Origin: Amycolatopsis sp. DSM 110486
GTDB taxonomy: Bacteria > Actinomycetota > Actinomycetes > Mycobacteriales > Pseudonocardiaceae
Direction of reading: 5' to 3'
Assembly: GCF_019468465.1 (NCBI RefSeq)
Contig: NZ_CP080519.1
Span: 5,660,001 to 5,724,000, forward strand
Length of the DNA stretch: 64,000 bases
How positions within the stretch are numbered: the stretch's first letter is position 1; every line of letters starts with the position of its first letter. Below the pieces are notes generated by a model, which saw nothing but the letters and a program-made list of their open reading frames with translations, was not told where the DNA came from and did no database searches. A program made the translations under genes and the position numbers. Below are positions 28,731-37,002 of the stretch, one piece after another.

Positions 28731-29777
28731 GTGCGTACGAAGGTGATCCGGCTCGCCGCCGCGGCGGCCGCGTGTGGTCTGGTCCTGACCGCGTGTGGGT
28801 CCACGAAGGACAAACCGGCGGCGTCGGCGGGCGGCGGTGGCGACACCGGCGGGAAGGTCGGGGCCACACTGCCGCTGCTGACCTCGCCGTTCTGGCAGGC
28901 CTACAACAACTACGTGCCGCAGATGGCCAAGGCGGCCGGCCTCGACGCGCTGCCCACGGTGAACGCCGACAACGACGCGGCGAAGCTCATCACCGACATC
29001 GGCACCCTGCTCAACCAGGGCGTCAAGGGCCTCGTGGTGACGCCGATCGACTCCGCCGCGATCGCGGCCGGGCTGAAGCAGGCCGAGAACAAGGGCGTGC
29101 CCGTGGTCGCAGTCGACGTCGCGCCCGAGGGCGGCAAGGTCGCCATGGTCGTGCGCGCCGACAACAAGGCGTATGGCACCAAGGCGTGCGAAGAGATCGG
29201 CAAGCGCGTGAAGAGCGGCAAGGTCGTGCAGGTGATGGGTGACCTCGCCTCCGTGAACGGCCGTGACCGCTCGGCCGCGTTCCGCGACTGCATGAAGGCC
29301 AAGTACCCGGACATCAAGGTGCTGGAGATCGCGGCGGAGTGGAAGGCCGACAAGGCGTCCTCGGGCCTCGACAGCCTGCTCACCGCCAACCCCGACATCA
29401 AGGGCGTCTACATGCAGGCCGGCGGTACGTACCTCGCGCCGACCGAGCAGGCGCTCAAGCGCAAGAACCTGTTCTTCCCGACCAGCGACCCGCGCCACGT
29501 GGTGCTGGTGAGCAACGACGGCATCCCGCAGGAGCTCGCGGCGATTCGCGCGGGCGAGCTCGACGCCACCGTGTCGCAGCCGGCCGACGCCTACGCGAAG
29601 TACGGCATGTACTGGCTCAAGAAGGCCATGGCGGGGGAGAAGTTCCAGCCCGGCCCGACCGACCACGGTTCCACGATCGTCGAGATCAGCCCCGGCATCC
29701 TCGAGGACCAGCTGCCGGCGCCGGTCGTGACGAAGGACAACGTGGACGACAAGACGCTGTGGGGTAACAACCTGTGA
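28731..29777 (+). CDS. Sugar ABC transporter substrate-binding lipoprotein (ribose-binding type), 348 aa
   Basis: A strong AAGGAGG precedes the GTG at 28731. The signal sequence VRTKVIRLAAAAAACGLVL ends in the lipobox LTAC with Cys near residue 21, then a Gly/Ser linker. The mature part has the periplasmic-binding-protein type I pattern: ADNDAAKLITDIGTLLNQGVKGLVVTP and PVVAVDVAPEG. It probably captures L-fucose or a related sugar for the following ATPase and permease. The short gap upstream (28684-28730) contains GTCATCAAG twice. Confidence 0.9.
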   Translation: MRTKVIRLAAAAAACGLVLTACGSTKDKPAASAGGGGDTGGKVGATLPLLTSPFWQAYNNYVPQMAKAAGLDALPTVNADNDAAKLITDIGTLLNQGVKGLVVTPIDSAAIAAGLKQAENKGVPVVAVDVAPEGGKVAMVVRADNKAYGTKACEEIGKRVKSGKVVQVMGDLASVNGRDRSAAFRDCMKAKYPDIKVLEIAAEWKADKASSGLDSLLTANPDIKGVYMQAGGTYLAPTEQALKRKNLFFPTSDPRHVVLVSNDGIPQELAAIRAGELDATVSQPADAYAKYGMYWLKKAMAGEKFQPGPTDHGSTIVEISPGILEDQLPAPVVTKDNVDDKTLWGNNL

Positions 29778-31297
29778 GCGCGCCCGCCCCCGAGACGGCC
29801 GCGCCGGTGGTGAGTGCCCACGGCGTCGGCAAGCGCTACGGGCCCACCGTGGCCCTGCACGACGTGAGCCTCACCGTCCACGCCGGCGAGTCGCACGCGC
29901 TGGTCGGCCGCAACGGGGCGGGCAAGTCCACGCTCGTGTCGATCCTCACCGGACTGTCGCTTCCGGACACCGGGAGCGTCGAGTTCGGCGGCGTGCCCGC
30001 GCCGTCGCTGTCCAAACAGGACGACTGGAAGGCCCACGTGGCGTGCGTGTACCAGCACGCCATGGTGGTGCCCCAATTGACGGTGGCCGAGAACCTGTTC
30101 CTCAACCGGCAGGCGCGCGGCGGTTTCGCCATCGGCTGGCGCAAGCTGCGCCGCCAGGCCCGCGCGCTGCTCGACTCGTGGGACGTCCGCGTGGACGTGG
30201 ACACGCCCGCGGGTGAGCTTTCGGTGGAGGACCGCCAGTTCGTGGAGATCGCCCGCGCGCTGAGCTACGGCGCACGGTTCATCGTGCTCGACGAGCCCAC
30301 GGCCCAGCTCGACAGCCAGGCCATCGAGCGGCTCTTCGAACGCATGCGCCAGATGCAGCGCAGCGGCGTGACCTTCCTGTTCATCTCCCACCACCTGCAC
30401 GAGGTGTACGAGGTGTGCCAGGCCGTCACGGTGCTGCGCGATGCGAAGCACGTGCTCACCGCGCCGGTCGCCGACGTCAGCCGGCCACAGCTGGTCGACG
30501 CCATGACCGGCGAGCAGGGCGGGCTTTCCGTGCGCGACGCGGCGAGCCGCGATCCGCTGGCGGTCGACGCCGCCGAGGTCCTCACCGTCGACGCGCTGTC
30601 CGGCGACGGCTTCCACGACGTGTCGCTGCGGGTGCACCGCGGCGAGGTCGTGGGGCTGGCCGGCAGCAACGCGAGCGGCAAGCACCAGGTGGCCGAGACC
30701 GTGTACGGGTTGCGCTCGCCTTCGGCGGGAACCGTGGCGGTGGACGGGAAACCGTTGCCACCCGGCGACATCCCGGCCGCGGTGCACGCCGGGATCGGCT
30801 GCGTGCCGCGCGACCGTCACCACGAGGGGCTCGTGCTGGAGCACTCGATCATGGACAACGCCACGCTGTCGGTGCTCGACCGCATGGGCCCGGCCGGGTT
30901 CGCGTCGCCGAAGGCACGCCGCGACCGTGGGGCCCGCGCGCTGGCCGCCTACGACATCGTGGCGGCCGGGCCGGACCAGCCGGTGGCCGACCTGTCGGGT
31001 GGCAACCAACAGAAAGTGGTCCTCGCCCGGGCGCTGGAGAGCGGCCCGCGGGTGGTCGTGCTGATCAACCCCACCGCCGGCGTGGACGTGAAGTCGAAGG
31101 AGGCTCTGCTCGCGGTCATCGACCGGGTGCGGGCCGAAGGCAAGGCGGTGCTGATCGTGAGCGACGAGCTCGACGACCTGCGCCTGGCCGACCGGGTGCT
31201 GGTGCTGCGCGCCGGTGCCGTCGTCGCCGAACACCAGGCCGGCTGGTCCGACGGAGACCTCGTGGCCGACATCGAAGGAGTCGGGCTCCATGACTGA
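29774..31297 (+). CDS. Sugar ABC transporter ATP-binding protein with two nucleotide-binding domains (RbsA type), 507 aa
   Basis: The first domain has Walker A GRNGAGKST near residue 42 and Walker B FIVLDEPTAQLD near residue 170. The second is degenerate: Walker A reads GSNASGKHQ near residue 297 and Walker B reads VVVLINPTAGVD, with Asp-Glu replaced by Ile-Asn, while the signature LSGGNQQKVVLAR near residue 407 is intact. One degenerate site is common in this subfamily, but loss of the Walker B Glu is notable. GTG at 29774 overlaps the upstream stop. Confidence 0.92.
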   Translation: MSAPAPETAAPVVSAHGVGKRYGPTVALHDVSLTVHAGESHALVGRNGAGKSTLVSILTGLSLPDTGSVEFGGVPAPSLSKQDDWKAHVACVYQHAMVVPQLTVAENLFLNRQARGGFAIGWRKLRRQARALLDSWDVRVDVDTPAGELSVEDRQFVEIARALSYGARFIVLDEPTAQLDSQAIERLFERMRQMQRSGVTFLFISHHLHEVYEVCQAVTVLRDAKHVLTAPVADVSRPQLVDAMTGEQGGLSVRDAASRDPLAVDAAEVLTVDALSGDGFHDVSLRVHRGEVVGLAGSNASGKHQVAETVYGLRSPSAGTVAVDGKPLPPGDIPAAVHAGIGCVPRDRHHEGLVLEHSIMDNATLSVLDRMGPAGFASPKARRDRGARALAAYDIVAAGPDQPVADLSGGNQQKVVLARALESGPRVVVLINPTAGVDVKSKEALLAVIDRVRAEGKAVLIVSDELDDLRLADRVLVLRAGAVVAEHQAGWSDGDLVADIEGVGLHD

Positions 31298-32306
31298 GCT
31301 GATGAGCGATCCGCAGACGGCGCTGCCCGCGGCGCCCCCGAAACGGCGCAAGTCGCTGTGGCTGCGCGAGCTGGCGCTGCTGCCCGCGCTCGTGGTCGTG
31401 TTCGTGATCGGCGGGCTGATCAGCGACTCGTTCTTCACGTTCGACAACGTGATCAGCATCCTCTCGGCCGCCGCCGCGCTGTCGCTGGTGGTGCTGGGCG
31501 AATCGCTGGTGCTGCTGACGGGCAAGTTCGACCTGTCGCTCGAATCGACCATGGGCATCGCACCCGCGATCGGCGCGATGCTGGTGATCCCGGCGACGTC
31601 GTCGGGTTTCGGCACGGGCTGGCCGGCCGCGCTGGGCTTGCTCGCGATCCCCGTGGTGGGTGCGCTGATCGGGCTCGTGAACGGCTTCCTGATCGTGAAG
31701 CTCAAGCTCAACGCGTTCATCGTCACGCTGGCGATGCTCACGGTGCTGCGCGGCACGCAGATCGGCTCCACCAACGGCAAGACGCTGTTCGACCAGCTCG
31801 ACGCGTTCACGGCGCTGGCGACCACGACGTTCGCCGGGCTGCCGATGTCGGTGTGGCTCGCGGCGGTGCTGTTCCTGCTGTTCGGGCTCGGCCTGCGCTA
31901 CCACCGCGTCGGCCGCTCGCTCTACGCGATCGGCGGCAACCGCGAGGCGGCGCGCGCGGCGGGCATCCGGGTGGACCGGATCTCGTGGGCGGTGTTCATC
32001 GTCGCCGGTGTGCTGGCCGCGATCGGCGGCCTCGCCTACACCGGCTACGTCGGCGCGCTCGGCGCCGACCAGGGTGACGGCCTGATCCTGCAGGTCTTCG
32101 CCGCGGCGGTGATCGGCGGTGTCTCGCTCGACGGCGGCAAGGGCACGCTCGTCGGCGCCGTGACCGGGGTGCTGCTCCTGCAGTCGGTGGACAGCCTGCT
32201 GCGCATCGCGCAGGTGCCGGCGGAATGGCTGAAGGCGATCTACGGCGGCATCATCCTGATCGCCCTGATCATCAGCCGCTACGCCGGCGGAAAGCCGCAG
32301 ACCTGA
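31290..32306 (+). CDS. Sugar ABC transporter permease (RbsC type), 338 aa
   Basis: A hydrophobic protein with about eight to ten membrane segments and the family motifs GKFDLSLESTMG near residue 80, GLVNGFLIVKLKLNAFIVTLA near 135 and LYAIGGNREAARAAGIRV near 215. ATG at 31290 overlaps the ATPase gene by 8 nt. It completes a one-permease importer of the ribose/fucose type. A hairpin terminator follows. Confidence 0.92.
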   Translation: MTELMSDPQTALPAAPPKRRKSLWLRELALLPALVVVFVIGGLISDSFFTFDNVISILSAAAALSLVVLGESLVLLTGKFDLSLESTMGIAPAIGAMLVIPATSSGFGTGWPAALGLLAIPVVGALIGLVNGFLIVKLKLNAFIVTLAMLTVLRGTQIGSTNGKTLFDQLDAFTALATTTFAGLPMSVWLAAVLFLLFGLGLRYHRVGRSLYAIGGNREAARAAGIRVDRISWAVFIVAGVLAAIGGLAYTGYVGALGADQGDGLILQVFAAAVIGGVSLDGGKGTLVGAVTGVLLLQSVDSLLRIAQVPAEWLKAIYGGIILIALIISRYAGGKPQT

Positions 32307-32347
32307 TCGGCGCCTGGGCCGTGATCATCCGACCTTATCGCCGTTCC

Positions 32348-32394
32348 GTGAAGGGCCCCTCCAGGGATTCAGAGTCCCTCGAGGGGCTCCTCAC
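32348..32394. terminator. Bidirectional terminator between permease and GntR genes
   Basis: The arms GTGAAGGGCCCCTC (32348-32361) and GAGGGGCTCCTCAC (32381-32394) pair at 12 of 14 positions around an inner AGGGA/TCCCT stem. It separates the convergent permease (+) and regulator (-). Confidence 0.75.
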
Positions 32395-32410
32395 AGAGCC
32401 TCGGCGACGC

Positions 32411-33142
32411 TCACGAGGCGGCGGCTTCGGCGCTGTCGTCGGCCGGGCTGTCGGCGTCCGTGCCGGTCTGCGTGAGCGTGCTGCGCAGCCACTGCTCGAC
32501 CCCCGCGACGTGCACGGTCGCCCACGACCGGGCCACTTCCGGCTCACGGGCGGCGATGGCCTCGTAGATGGCCGTGTGCTGCTCACGCGTGCGCGCGACC
32601 GCGCCCTCCTGCGTGAGGCCGCGCCAGATCCGCGCCCGCGCCGTGGGCCCCGACAGGCTGTCGAGCAGCGAGCAGAGCACGGGGTTGCCCGAGCCATCGG
32701 CGATCTTGCGGTGGAACTGCAGGTCGTTGGCCACGAGCGCCTCCACCGTCGGCGCGTCGGCCAGCTCGTCGAGCAGGGCGCCGAGCTCGGTGATGTCGTC
32801 CTCGCTCATGTGCAGCGCGGCCAGCGCCGTGGCGGCCGGCTCGAGGATCCGGCGCACGGCCAGGAAGTCGAGCACGGTGTCGTCGCGGTGGAAGTCGACC
32901 ACGAACGTCATGGCGTCGAGCAGCAGGTTCGGCTCGAGACTGGTCACGTACGTGCCGTCGCCCTGGCGCACGTCGAGCACCCTGATCAGGCACAACGCCT
33001 TCACGGCCTCGCGCAGGGAGCTGCGCGAGAGCCCCAGCCGCTGGGCGAGCTCGGCTTCCTTGGGCAGCCGGTCGCCCGGCGCGAGCTCCCCGGAGATGAT
33101 CATGTCCTTGATCTTGTCGATCGCGACATCGGTGACGGGCAT
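32411..33142 (-). CDS. FadR-subfamily GntR regulator, probable repressor of the L-fucose genes, 243 aa
   Basis: The winged helix contains KIKDMIISGELAPGDRLPKEAELAQRLGLSRSSLREAVKALCLI near residues 10-52. The FCD ligand domain follows, with FHRKIADGSGNPVLCSLL near residue 145 and TREQHTAIYEAI near residue 190. The C-terminal 20 residues are Asp/Ala/Ser-rich. It lies between the two fucose operons and diverges from the mutarotase operon, and a shared 16 bp motif precedes both. It therefore probably senses a pathway acid such as fuconate. The target is inferred. Confidence 0.88.
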   Translation of the reverse strand: MPVTDVAIDKIKDMIISGELAPGDRLPKEAELAQRLGLSRSSLREAVKALCLIRVLDVRQGDGTYVTSLEPNLLLDAMTFVVDFHRDDTVLDFLAVRRILEPAATALAALHMSEDDITELGALLDELADAPTVEALVANDLQFHRKIADGSGNPVLCSLLDSLSGPTARARIWRGLTQEGAVARTREQHTAIYEAIAAREPEVARSWATVHVAGVEQWLRSTLTQTGTDADSPADDSAEAAAS

Positions 33143-33167
33143 CGAGACCGCCCTCCCTCAAGAGACC

Positions 33168-33183
33168 TCGGATGTTTCGGTGT
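33168..33183. promoter_or_regulatory. Candidate GntR operator in the divergent regulator/mutarotase promoter
   Basis: TCGGATGTTTCGGTGT matches the site upstream of the FAH gene at 13 of 16 bases. It is followed by the near-palindrome GTGTTCTGAACAC (33180-33192). The 80 bp gap is the only control region for both divergent genes. Confidence 0.45.
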
Positions 33184-33222
33184 TCTGAACACAGAGTGCC
33201 ACGTAACTCGTCAGGAGGGCTC

Positions 33223-33573
33223 ATGACCCACGGCTCGGCACCGCACTCTGCCCCTGAAAGGGTTGCTCTTCGCACTCGGCTCAAACCGGGTCAAGAGGCG
33301 ACCTACGAGTCCGTGCACGCCGTGATCCCGCCCGAGCTCGACGCGGCGCTGCGGCGCGCCGGCGTGCGCACGTGGCGGATCTGGCGCAGCGGGCTCGACC
33401 TGTTCCACTTCGTGGAGGTCGACGACTTCGACGCCATGAAGGCCGCGCTCGCCGACGATCCCGCCGACATCGAGTGGCAGATCCGCATCAACCGGCTGCT
33501 CGACACGGACGACGACTGGTCCGATACTTCGACGGCCCTGGGGCTCGTCTGGGAACTTCCGGTGAAGGAGTGA
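33223..33573 (+). CDS. L-rhamnose/L-fucose mutarotase-family protein, 116 aa
   Basis: RhaM-like ferredoxin-fold protein: RTRLKPGQEATYESVHAVIPPELDAALRRAGVRTWRIWR at the start, then DLFHFVEVDDFDAMKAAL, with the conserved His near residue 35 and the C-terminal WELPVKE. These proteins interconvert anomers of L-rhamnose or L-fucose, providing the anomer used by the dehydrogenase. ATG 33223 follows CAGGAGGGCTC. It starts the operon mutarotase, aldose dehydrogenase, lactonase, with 2 nt to the next gene. Confidence 0.85.
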   Translation: MTHGSAPHSAPERVALRTRLKPGQEATYESVHAVIPPELDAALRRAGVRTWRIWRSGLDLFHFVEVDDFDAMKAALADDPADIEWQIRINRLLDTDDDWSDTSTALGLVWELPVKE

Positions 33574-33575
33574 AC

Positions 33576-34550
33576 GTGAAGCTCTCCCCGCTCGGGCTCG
33601 GTGGCGCGCAGCTCGGCAACCTCTACCAGGCGATCGACGACGACACGGCGACCGCGACCGTGCGGCGTGCGTGGGACGAGGGCATCCGCTACTTCGACAC
33701 CGCCCCGCACTACGGGCTCGGGCTCTCCGAACGGCGCCTCGGCGCGGCACTCGCCGCGTACCCGCGAGACGAGTACGTTCTCTCCACCAAGGTCGGCCGG
33801 GTGCTCGAACCCCGCGCCGCGGCTCCGGGCGAGCGCGACGACCAGGGCTTCGACGTGCCGGCCACCTACCGGCGGCGCTGGGACTTCAGCCGCGACGGCG
33901 TGTTGCGGTCGCTGGAGGCGAGCCTCGACCGGCTCGGCCTCGACCGCGTCGACATCGTGTACGTGCACGACCCGGACGACCACTTCGCCGAAGCAGTGAG
34001 CGGCGCGTTTCCCGCGTTGCTGGAGCTGCGGGAGCAGGGCGTGATCGGCGCGGTCGGCGCCGGGATGAACCAGACGCCGATGCTCACCGAGTTCGTCCGC
34101 CGCTTCGACCTCGACCACGTGCTCATGGCCGGGCGCTACACCCTGCTCAACCAGCCGGCGCTCGACGACCTGCTGCCGCTGTGCCTCGAACGCGGCGTCG
34201 GCGTGGTCGCGGGCGGTGTGTTCAACGCGGGCATCCTCGCCACCGCGGAACCGGGCGCGATCTACGACTACGCGGCCGCGCCGGCGGAACTCGTCGAGAA
34301 GGCACGCAGGATCGCGGAGATCTGCGCCCGCCACGGCGTCGAGCTGCCGGAGGCCGCGCTCGCGCTGCCGGCTTCGCACCCGGCCGTGGTGTCGGTGGTC
34401 GTCGGCGCGCACGACGCCGGGCAGGTGGCGGTGAACGCGCGCCGCGCGGCCAAGGTCGTGCCCGCCGTACTGTGGACCGACCTCGTCGACGCCGGCCTGC
34501 TGCGCGCGGACGCCGTCGGCCGGCCCGTGACGTCTGGAGGACCGCAGTGA
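33576..34550 (+). CDS. Aldo/keto reductase, probable L-fucose (D-threo-aldose) 1-dehydrogenase, 324 aa
   Basis: Aldo/keto reductase catalytic residues are visible: Asp and Tyr in RYFDTAPHYGLGLSERRLG near residues 39-56, Lys in VLSTKVGRVL near residue 72, His in DIVYVHDPDDHF near residue 128. The short C-terminal NADP-binding region ends the chain. D-threo-aldose 1-dehydrogenases of this family oxidise L-fucose to L-fucono-lactone. GTG 33576 follows GGTGAAGGAG. It overlaps the lactonase gene by 4 nt. Confidence 0.9.
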   Translation: MKLSPLGLGGAQLGNLYQAIDDDTATATVRRAWDEGIRYFDTAPHYGLGLSERRLGAALAAYPRDEYVLSTKVGRVLEPRAAAPGERDDQGFDVPATYRRRWDFSRDGVLRSLEASLDRLGLDRVDIVYVHDPDDHFAEAVSGAFPALLELREQGVIGAVGAGMNQTPMLTEFVRRFDLDHVLMAGRYTLLNQPALDDLLPLCLERGVGVVAGGVFNAGILATAEPGAIYDYAAAPAELVEKARRIAEICARHGVELPEAALALPASHPAVVSVVVGAHDAGQVAVNARRAAKVVPAVLWTDLVDAGLLRADAVGRPVTSGGPQ

Positions 34551-35377
34551 TCGACGCCCACCACCACCTGTGGGACCCGACCCGCCGCGACTACCCGTGG
34601 CTCGCCGGCGCGGCGATGGACCCGATCCGGCGTCCGTACACAGTGGACGATCTACGCGCGGTGACACACGCGGCCGGGGTGCACGCCACCGTGCTGGTGC
34701 AGACGCTGCCCGACCAGGACGAGACGGAGGAGTTCCTGGCCGCCGCGGCGGCCGAGCCGGTGATCGCCGGCGTGGTGGGCTGGGTGGACCTGACGGCGCC
34801 CGACGTCGCCGACCGGCTGGCGCGGCTGAAGGAGCTGGGCCCGCTCGTGGGCATCCGCCACCAGGTCGAGAACGAGGACGACCCGGAGTGGCTGCTGCGT
34901 CCGGACGTGCTGCGTGGCCTGGCGGCCGTCGGGGCGGCGGGGCTGGTGTACGACCTGCTCGTGGCGCCCGCGCAGGTCGCGGCGGCGCGGAAGGTGGCCG
35001 AGCAGCTGCCGGAGCTGCGGCTCGTGCTCGACCACGCGGCGAAGCCGGCCATCGGGGCGCGGGAGTGGCAGCCGTGGGCCGACGGGATCGCATCGCTCGG
35101 CGCGCGGGACAACGTGGCGTGCAAGCTCTCCGGGCTCGTCACGGAGGCCGACTGGCAGCAGTGGCAGGTGGGCCACCTGCGCCGCTACGCCGACCACGTC
35201 TTCACCTCGTTCGGCGCCGACCGCGTGCTGTTCGGCACCGACTGGCCGGTGTGCGAGCTGGCGGCGGCCTACGAGGTCGTGCTCGACGCGGCCATGTCCC
35301 TCACAGGCCCGCTGACGGACCCGGAACGGCTCGACGTATTCGAGTACACGGCGAAACGCGTGTACGGACTCGGTTGA
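34547..35377 (+). CDS. Amidohydrolase-family lactonase, probable L-fucono-1,5-lactonase, 276 aa
   Basis: TIM-barrel amidohydrolase: the N-terminal metal motif IDAHHHLWDP is followed by GIRHQVENEDDPEWLLR near residue 105, LVLDHAAKPAIG near residue 163 and the catalytic Asp in LFGTDWPVCEL near residue 230. This is the same subgroup as L-fuconolactonase and L-rhamnono-lactonase. It hydrolyses the lactone from the preceding dehydrogenase to L-fuconate, the substrate of the dehydratase at 26627. GTG start overlaps the upstream stop. Confidence 0.9.
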   Translation: MIDAHHHLWDPTRRDYPWLAGAAMDPIRRPYTVDDLRAVTHAAGVHATVLVQTLPDQDETEEFLAAAAAEPVIAGVVGWVDLTAPDVADRLARLKELGPLVGIRHQVENEDDPEWLLRPDVLRGLAAVGAAGLVYDLLVAPAQVAAARKVAEQLPELRLVLDHAAKPAIGAREWQPWADGIASLGARDNVACKLSGLVTEADWQQWQVGHLRRYADHVFTSFGADRVLFGTDWPVCELAAAYEVVLDAAMSLTGPLTDPERLDVFEYTAKRVYGLG

Positions 35378-35381
35378 CGCG

Positions 35382-36053
35382 TCAGAAGTCTTCGCCCTGC
35401 ACCATGTCGCGCAGCTTCGTGAGCGCGCGGTGCTGGGTGACGCGGACGTTGCCGGCGGAGATGCCGAGCGTCTCGGCGGTCTCGTTGGCGCTCAGGCCGA
35501 CGATGATGCGCAGGGTCAGGATCTCCTGCTGCAGCGGAGCGAGGCGGGTGAGCATCTCCTGCAGGCGGGAACCGAGGTCGAGCCGCAGCGCATACGACTC
35601 GGGCTCGTTGCCGGTTCCCGACAGGGGTCGCTCCGGCAGCTCGGGCACCGGCTCGGACCGGTCCCGCGCGACGGCGCGGTAGGCGTCGGCGACCTTGTTG
35701 GCCGCGATGGCGTGCACGAGGTAGAGGAACGACCCGCCTCGGTCCTGGTAGTCGGGCAGGGCCTTGAGGACGGCCATGCTCACGTCCTGCGCCACGTCGT
35801 CGGCCGAGAGGTAGGACAGGTCGCGCCCGCCCATGCGCGCCCGGCAGTAGCGGGCCACCACGGGCCGCAGCACGTGGAGCAGTTCGGTGATCGCGCGCTG
35901 GTCCCCCCGGCCGGCGGCGACCACGAGCGGGTCGAGGTCTTCCTTGGTCAACCGGCCCGCGGGCCTCGGCAGCGTTTCCGGCGTGACGTAGCCTGGCACG
36001 TCTGCTTCGTCGGCGGCTGCTTCGGTATGGGACGTCTTCGACGGTGCTGTCAT
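35382..36053 (-). CDS. RNA polymerase sigma factor, SigD/ShbA type, 223 aa
   Basis: ECF-class sigma factor with region 2 (RYCRARMGGRDLSYLSADDVAQDVSMAVLKAL, then GSFLYLVHAIAANKVADAYRA) and region 4 (LAPLQQEILTLRIIVGLSANETAETLGISAGNVRVTQHRALTKLR). The ADDVAQDV and NKVADAYRAVARDR segments match the SigD/ShbA group, which in actinomycetes helps drive the principal sigma factor gene or late-exponential genes. I choose ATG 36053 because GGGGAGA precedes it; an in-frame start at 36158 would add 35 low-complexity residues. No anti-sigma gene is adjacent. Confidence 0.88.
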   Translation of the reverse strand: MTAPSKTSHTEAAADEADVPGYVTPETLPRPAGRLTKEDLDPLVVAAGRGDQRAITELLHVLRPVVARYCRARMGGRDLSYLSADDVAQDVSMAVLKALPDYQDRGGSFLYLVHAIAANKVADAYRAVARDRSEPVPELPERPLSGTGNEPESYALRLDLGSRLQEMLTRLAPLQQEILTLRIIVGLSANETAETLGISAGNVRVTQHRALTKLRDMVQGEDF

Positions 36054-36235
36054 GGTCGTCTCCCCGGCGACCCTGCGACCGTCGCTGGTCTTGGGGTCAA
36101 CACTCTGTGATGTTGCGGTCGCAGCTACTCCGGATGATCGAGTAGTTGCTGCCGTCATTGCGACGCTCCGTAACCCTATGCGGGTCGCGGGCCGACAGTC
36201 CAGATTTCAACTACGAATACCCCGTTAGCAGCAGT

Positions 36236-36256
36236 GGTCTTGATAAAATCGAGACC
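36236..36256. promoter_or_regulatory. 21 bp near-palindrome upstream of the sigma factor gene
   Basis: GGTCTTGATAAAATCGAGACC is symmetric at GGTCT-GAT and ATC-AGACC. It lies in an unusually A/T-rich stretch between the sigma gene and the DUF202 gene. It could be an operator for the sigma gene or part of a terminator for the DUF202 operon. The rest of 36054-36306 shows no gene. Confidence 0.35.
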
Positions 36257-36306
36257 AGTCAACGCACAGTACGATTCGCTGCTCGCAGGATGTGCGGACT
36301 GTCCAC

Positions 36307-36612
36307 TCAGTACGTCACCAAGAGTGACAGCGCCGTTGCACAACAGAGGGTGGCCACCACCGCGGGTAGAACGGGTTTCAGTGCGGGCGGCTCGGGGTCC
36401 GTGCGGAGTGATCGCTCCCGGTGTCGGCCGACCCCCGCGAGCGCCAGTGCGGTGAGGGCTGCGAACGCCGCCGGGACGATGTCCCACGCGCCTTCGTTGC
36501 GCACCGCGGCACCCAGCAGCAGCACCGCGCACGCGGCGGCCGACAGCGCGGTGCGGCGCCACGCGAGGCCGGTGCGTTCGGGCTGGGCGCCGTTCGCGAA
36601 GGGCCGGCTCAC
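36307..36612 (-). CDS. DUF202 membrane protein (second of a tandem pair), 101 aa
   Basis: The conserved DUF202 N terminus RTGLAWRRTALSAAACAVLLLGAA leads into three membrane segments, the last ending in TLCCATALSLLVTY. GTG at 36612 overlaps the stop of the other DUF202 gene by 4 nt, so both are made together and may form a heteromeric membrane complex. Function of the family is unknown. Confidence 0.8.
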   Translation of the reverse strand: MSRPFANGAQPERTGLAWRRTALSAAACAVLLLGAAVRNEGAWDIVPAAFAALTALALAGVGRHRERSLRTDPEPPALKPVLPAVVATLCCATALSLLVTY

Positions 36613-36992
36613 GACACGATCACCAGCACCACGGCGGCCGCCATCAGCAGGAACACTCCCACGGTGAGCACCAGGATCATCGAGCTGCGGGCCAGCGGCT
36701 GCCCGGCGCGCATGGCGATCTGCACGCGCCGCCAGCGCGGGTAGGCGCCGGCCGCGAGGATCGCCGCGAGCACCACGCACAGCCCGGCGAGCACGGAGCT
36801 CATCGCAACGGGCCTCGGCACCAGCTGGTGGACCGCGACACCGCCGGCGAGCAGGCCCAGGGCCGTGCGCAGCCACGCGAGGAACGTCCGCTCGTTGGCG
36901 AGGGTGAACCGGTAGTCCGGTTCGGTGCCACCGCTGTGGGGGCCGATGCTGGGTGGTTCGCCGTGGGGCGGGTCGAGCTTCTCTTCCGACAC
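36609..36992 (-). CDS. YidH/DUF202 membrane protein, 127 aa
   Basis: A soluble N-terminal stretch of about 25 residues is followed by the family signature RFTLANERTFLAWLRTALGLLAGGVAVHQLVP near residues 28-60 and two further membrane helices, ending LVLTVGVFLLMAAAVVLVIVS. It is the YidH-like partner of the shorter DUF202 protein downstream. It lies 10 nt after the GtrA gene in one operon. Function is unknown. Confidence 0.85.
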   Translation of the reverse strand: MSEEKLDPPHGEPPSIGPHSGGTEPDYRFTLANERTFLAWLRTALGLLAGGVAVHQLVPRPVAMSSVLAGLCVVLAAILAAGAYPRWRRVQIAMRAGQPLARSSMILVLTVGVFLLMAAAVVLVIVS

Positions 36993-37002
36993 TGCCCGGA
37001 CG

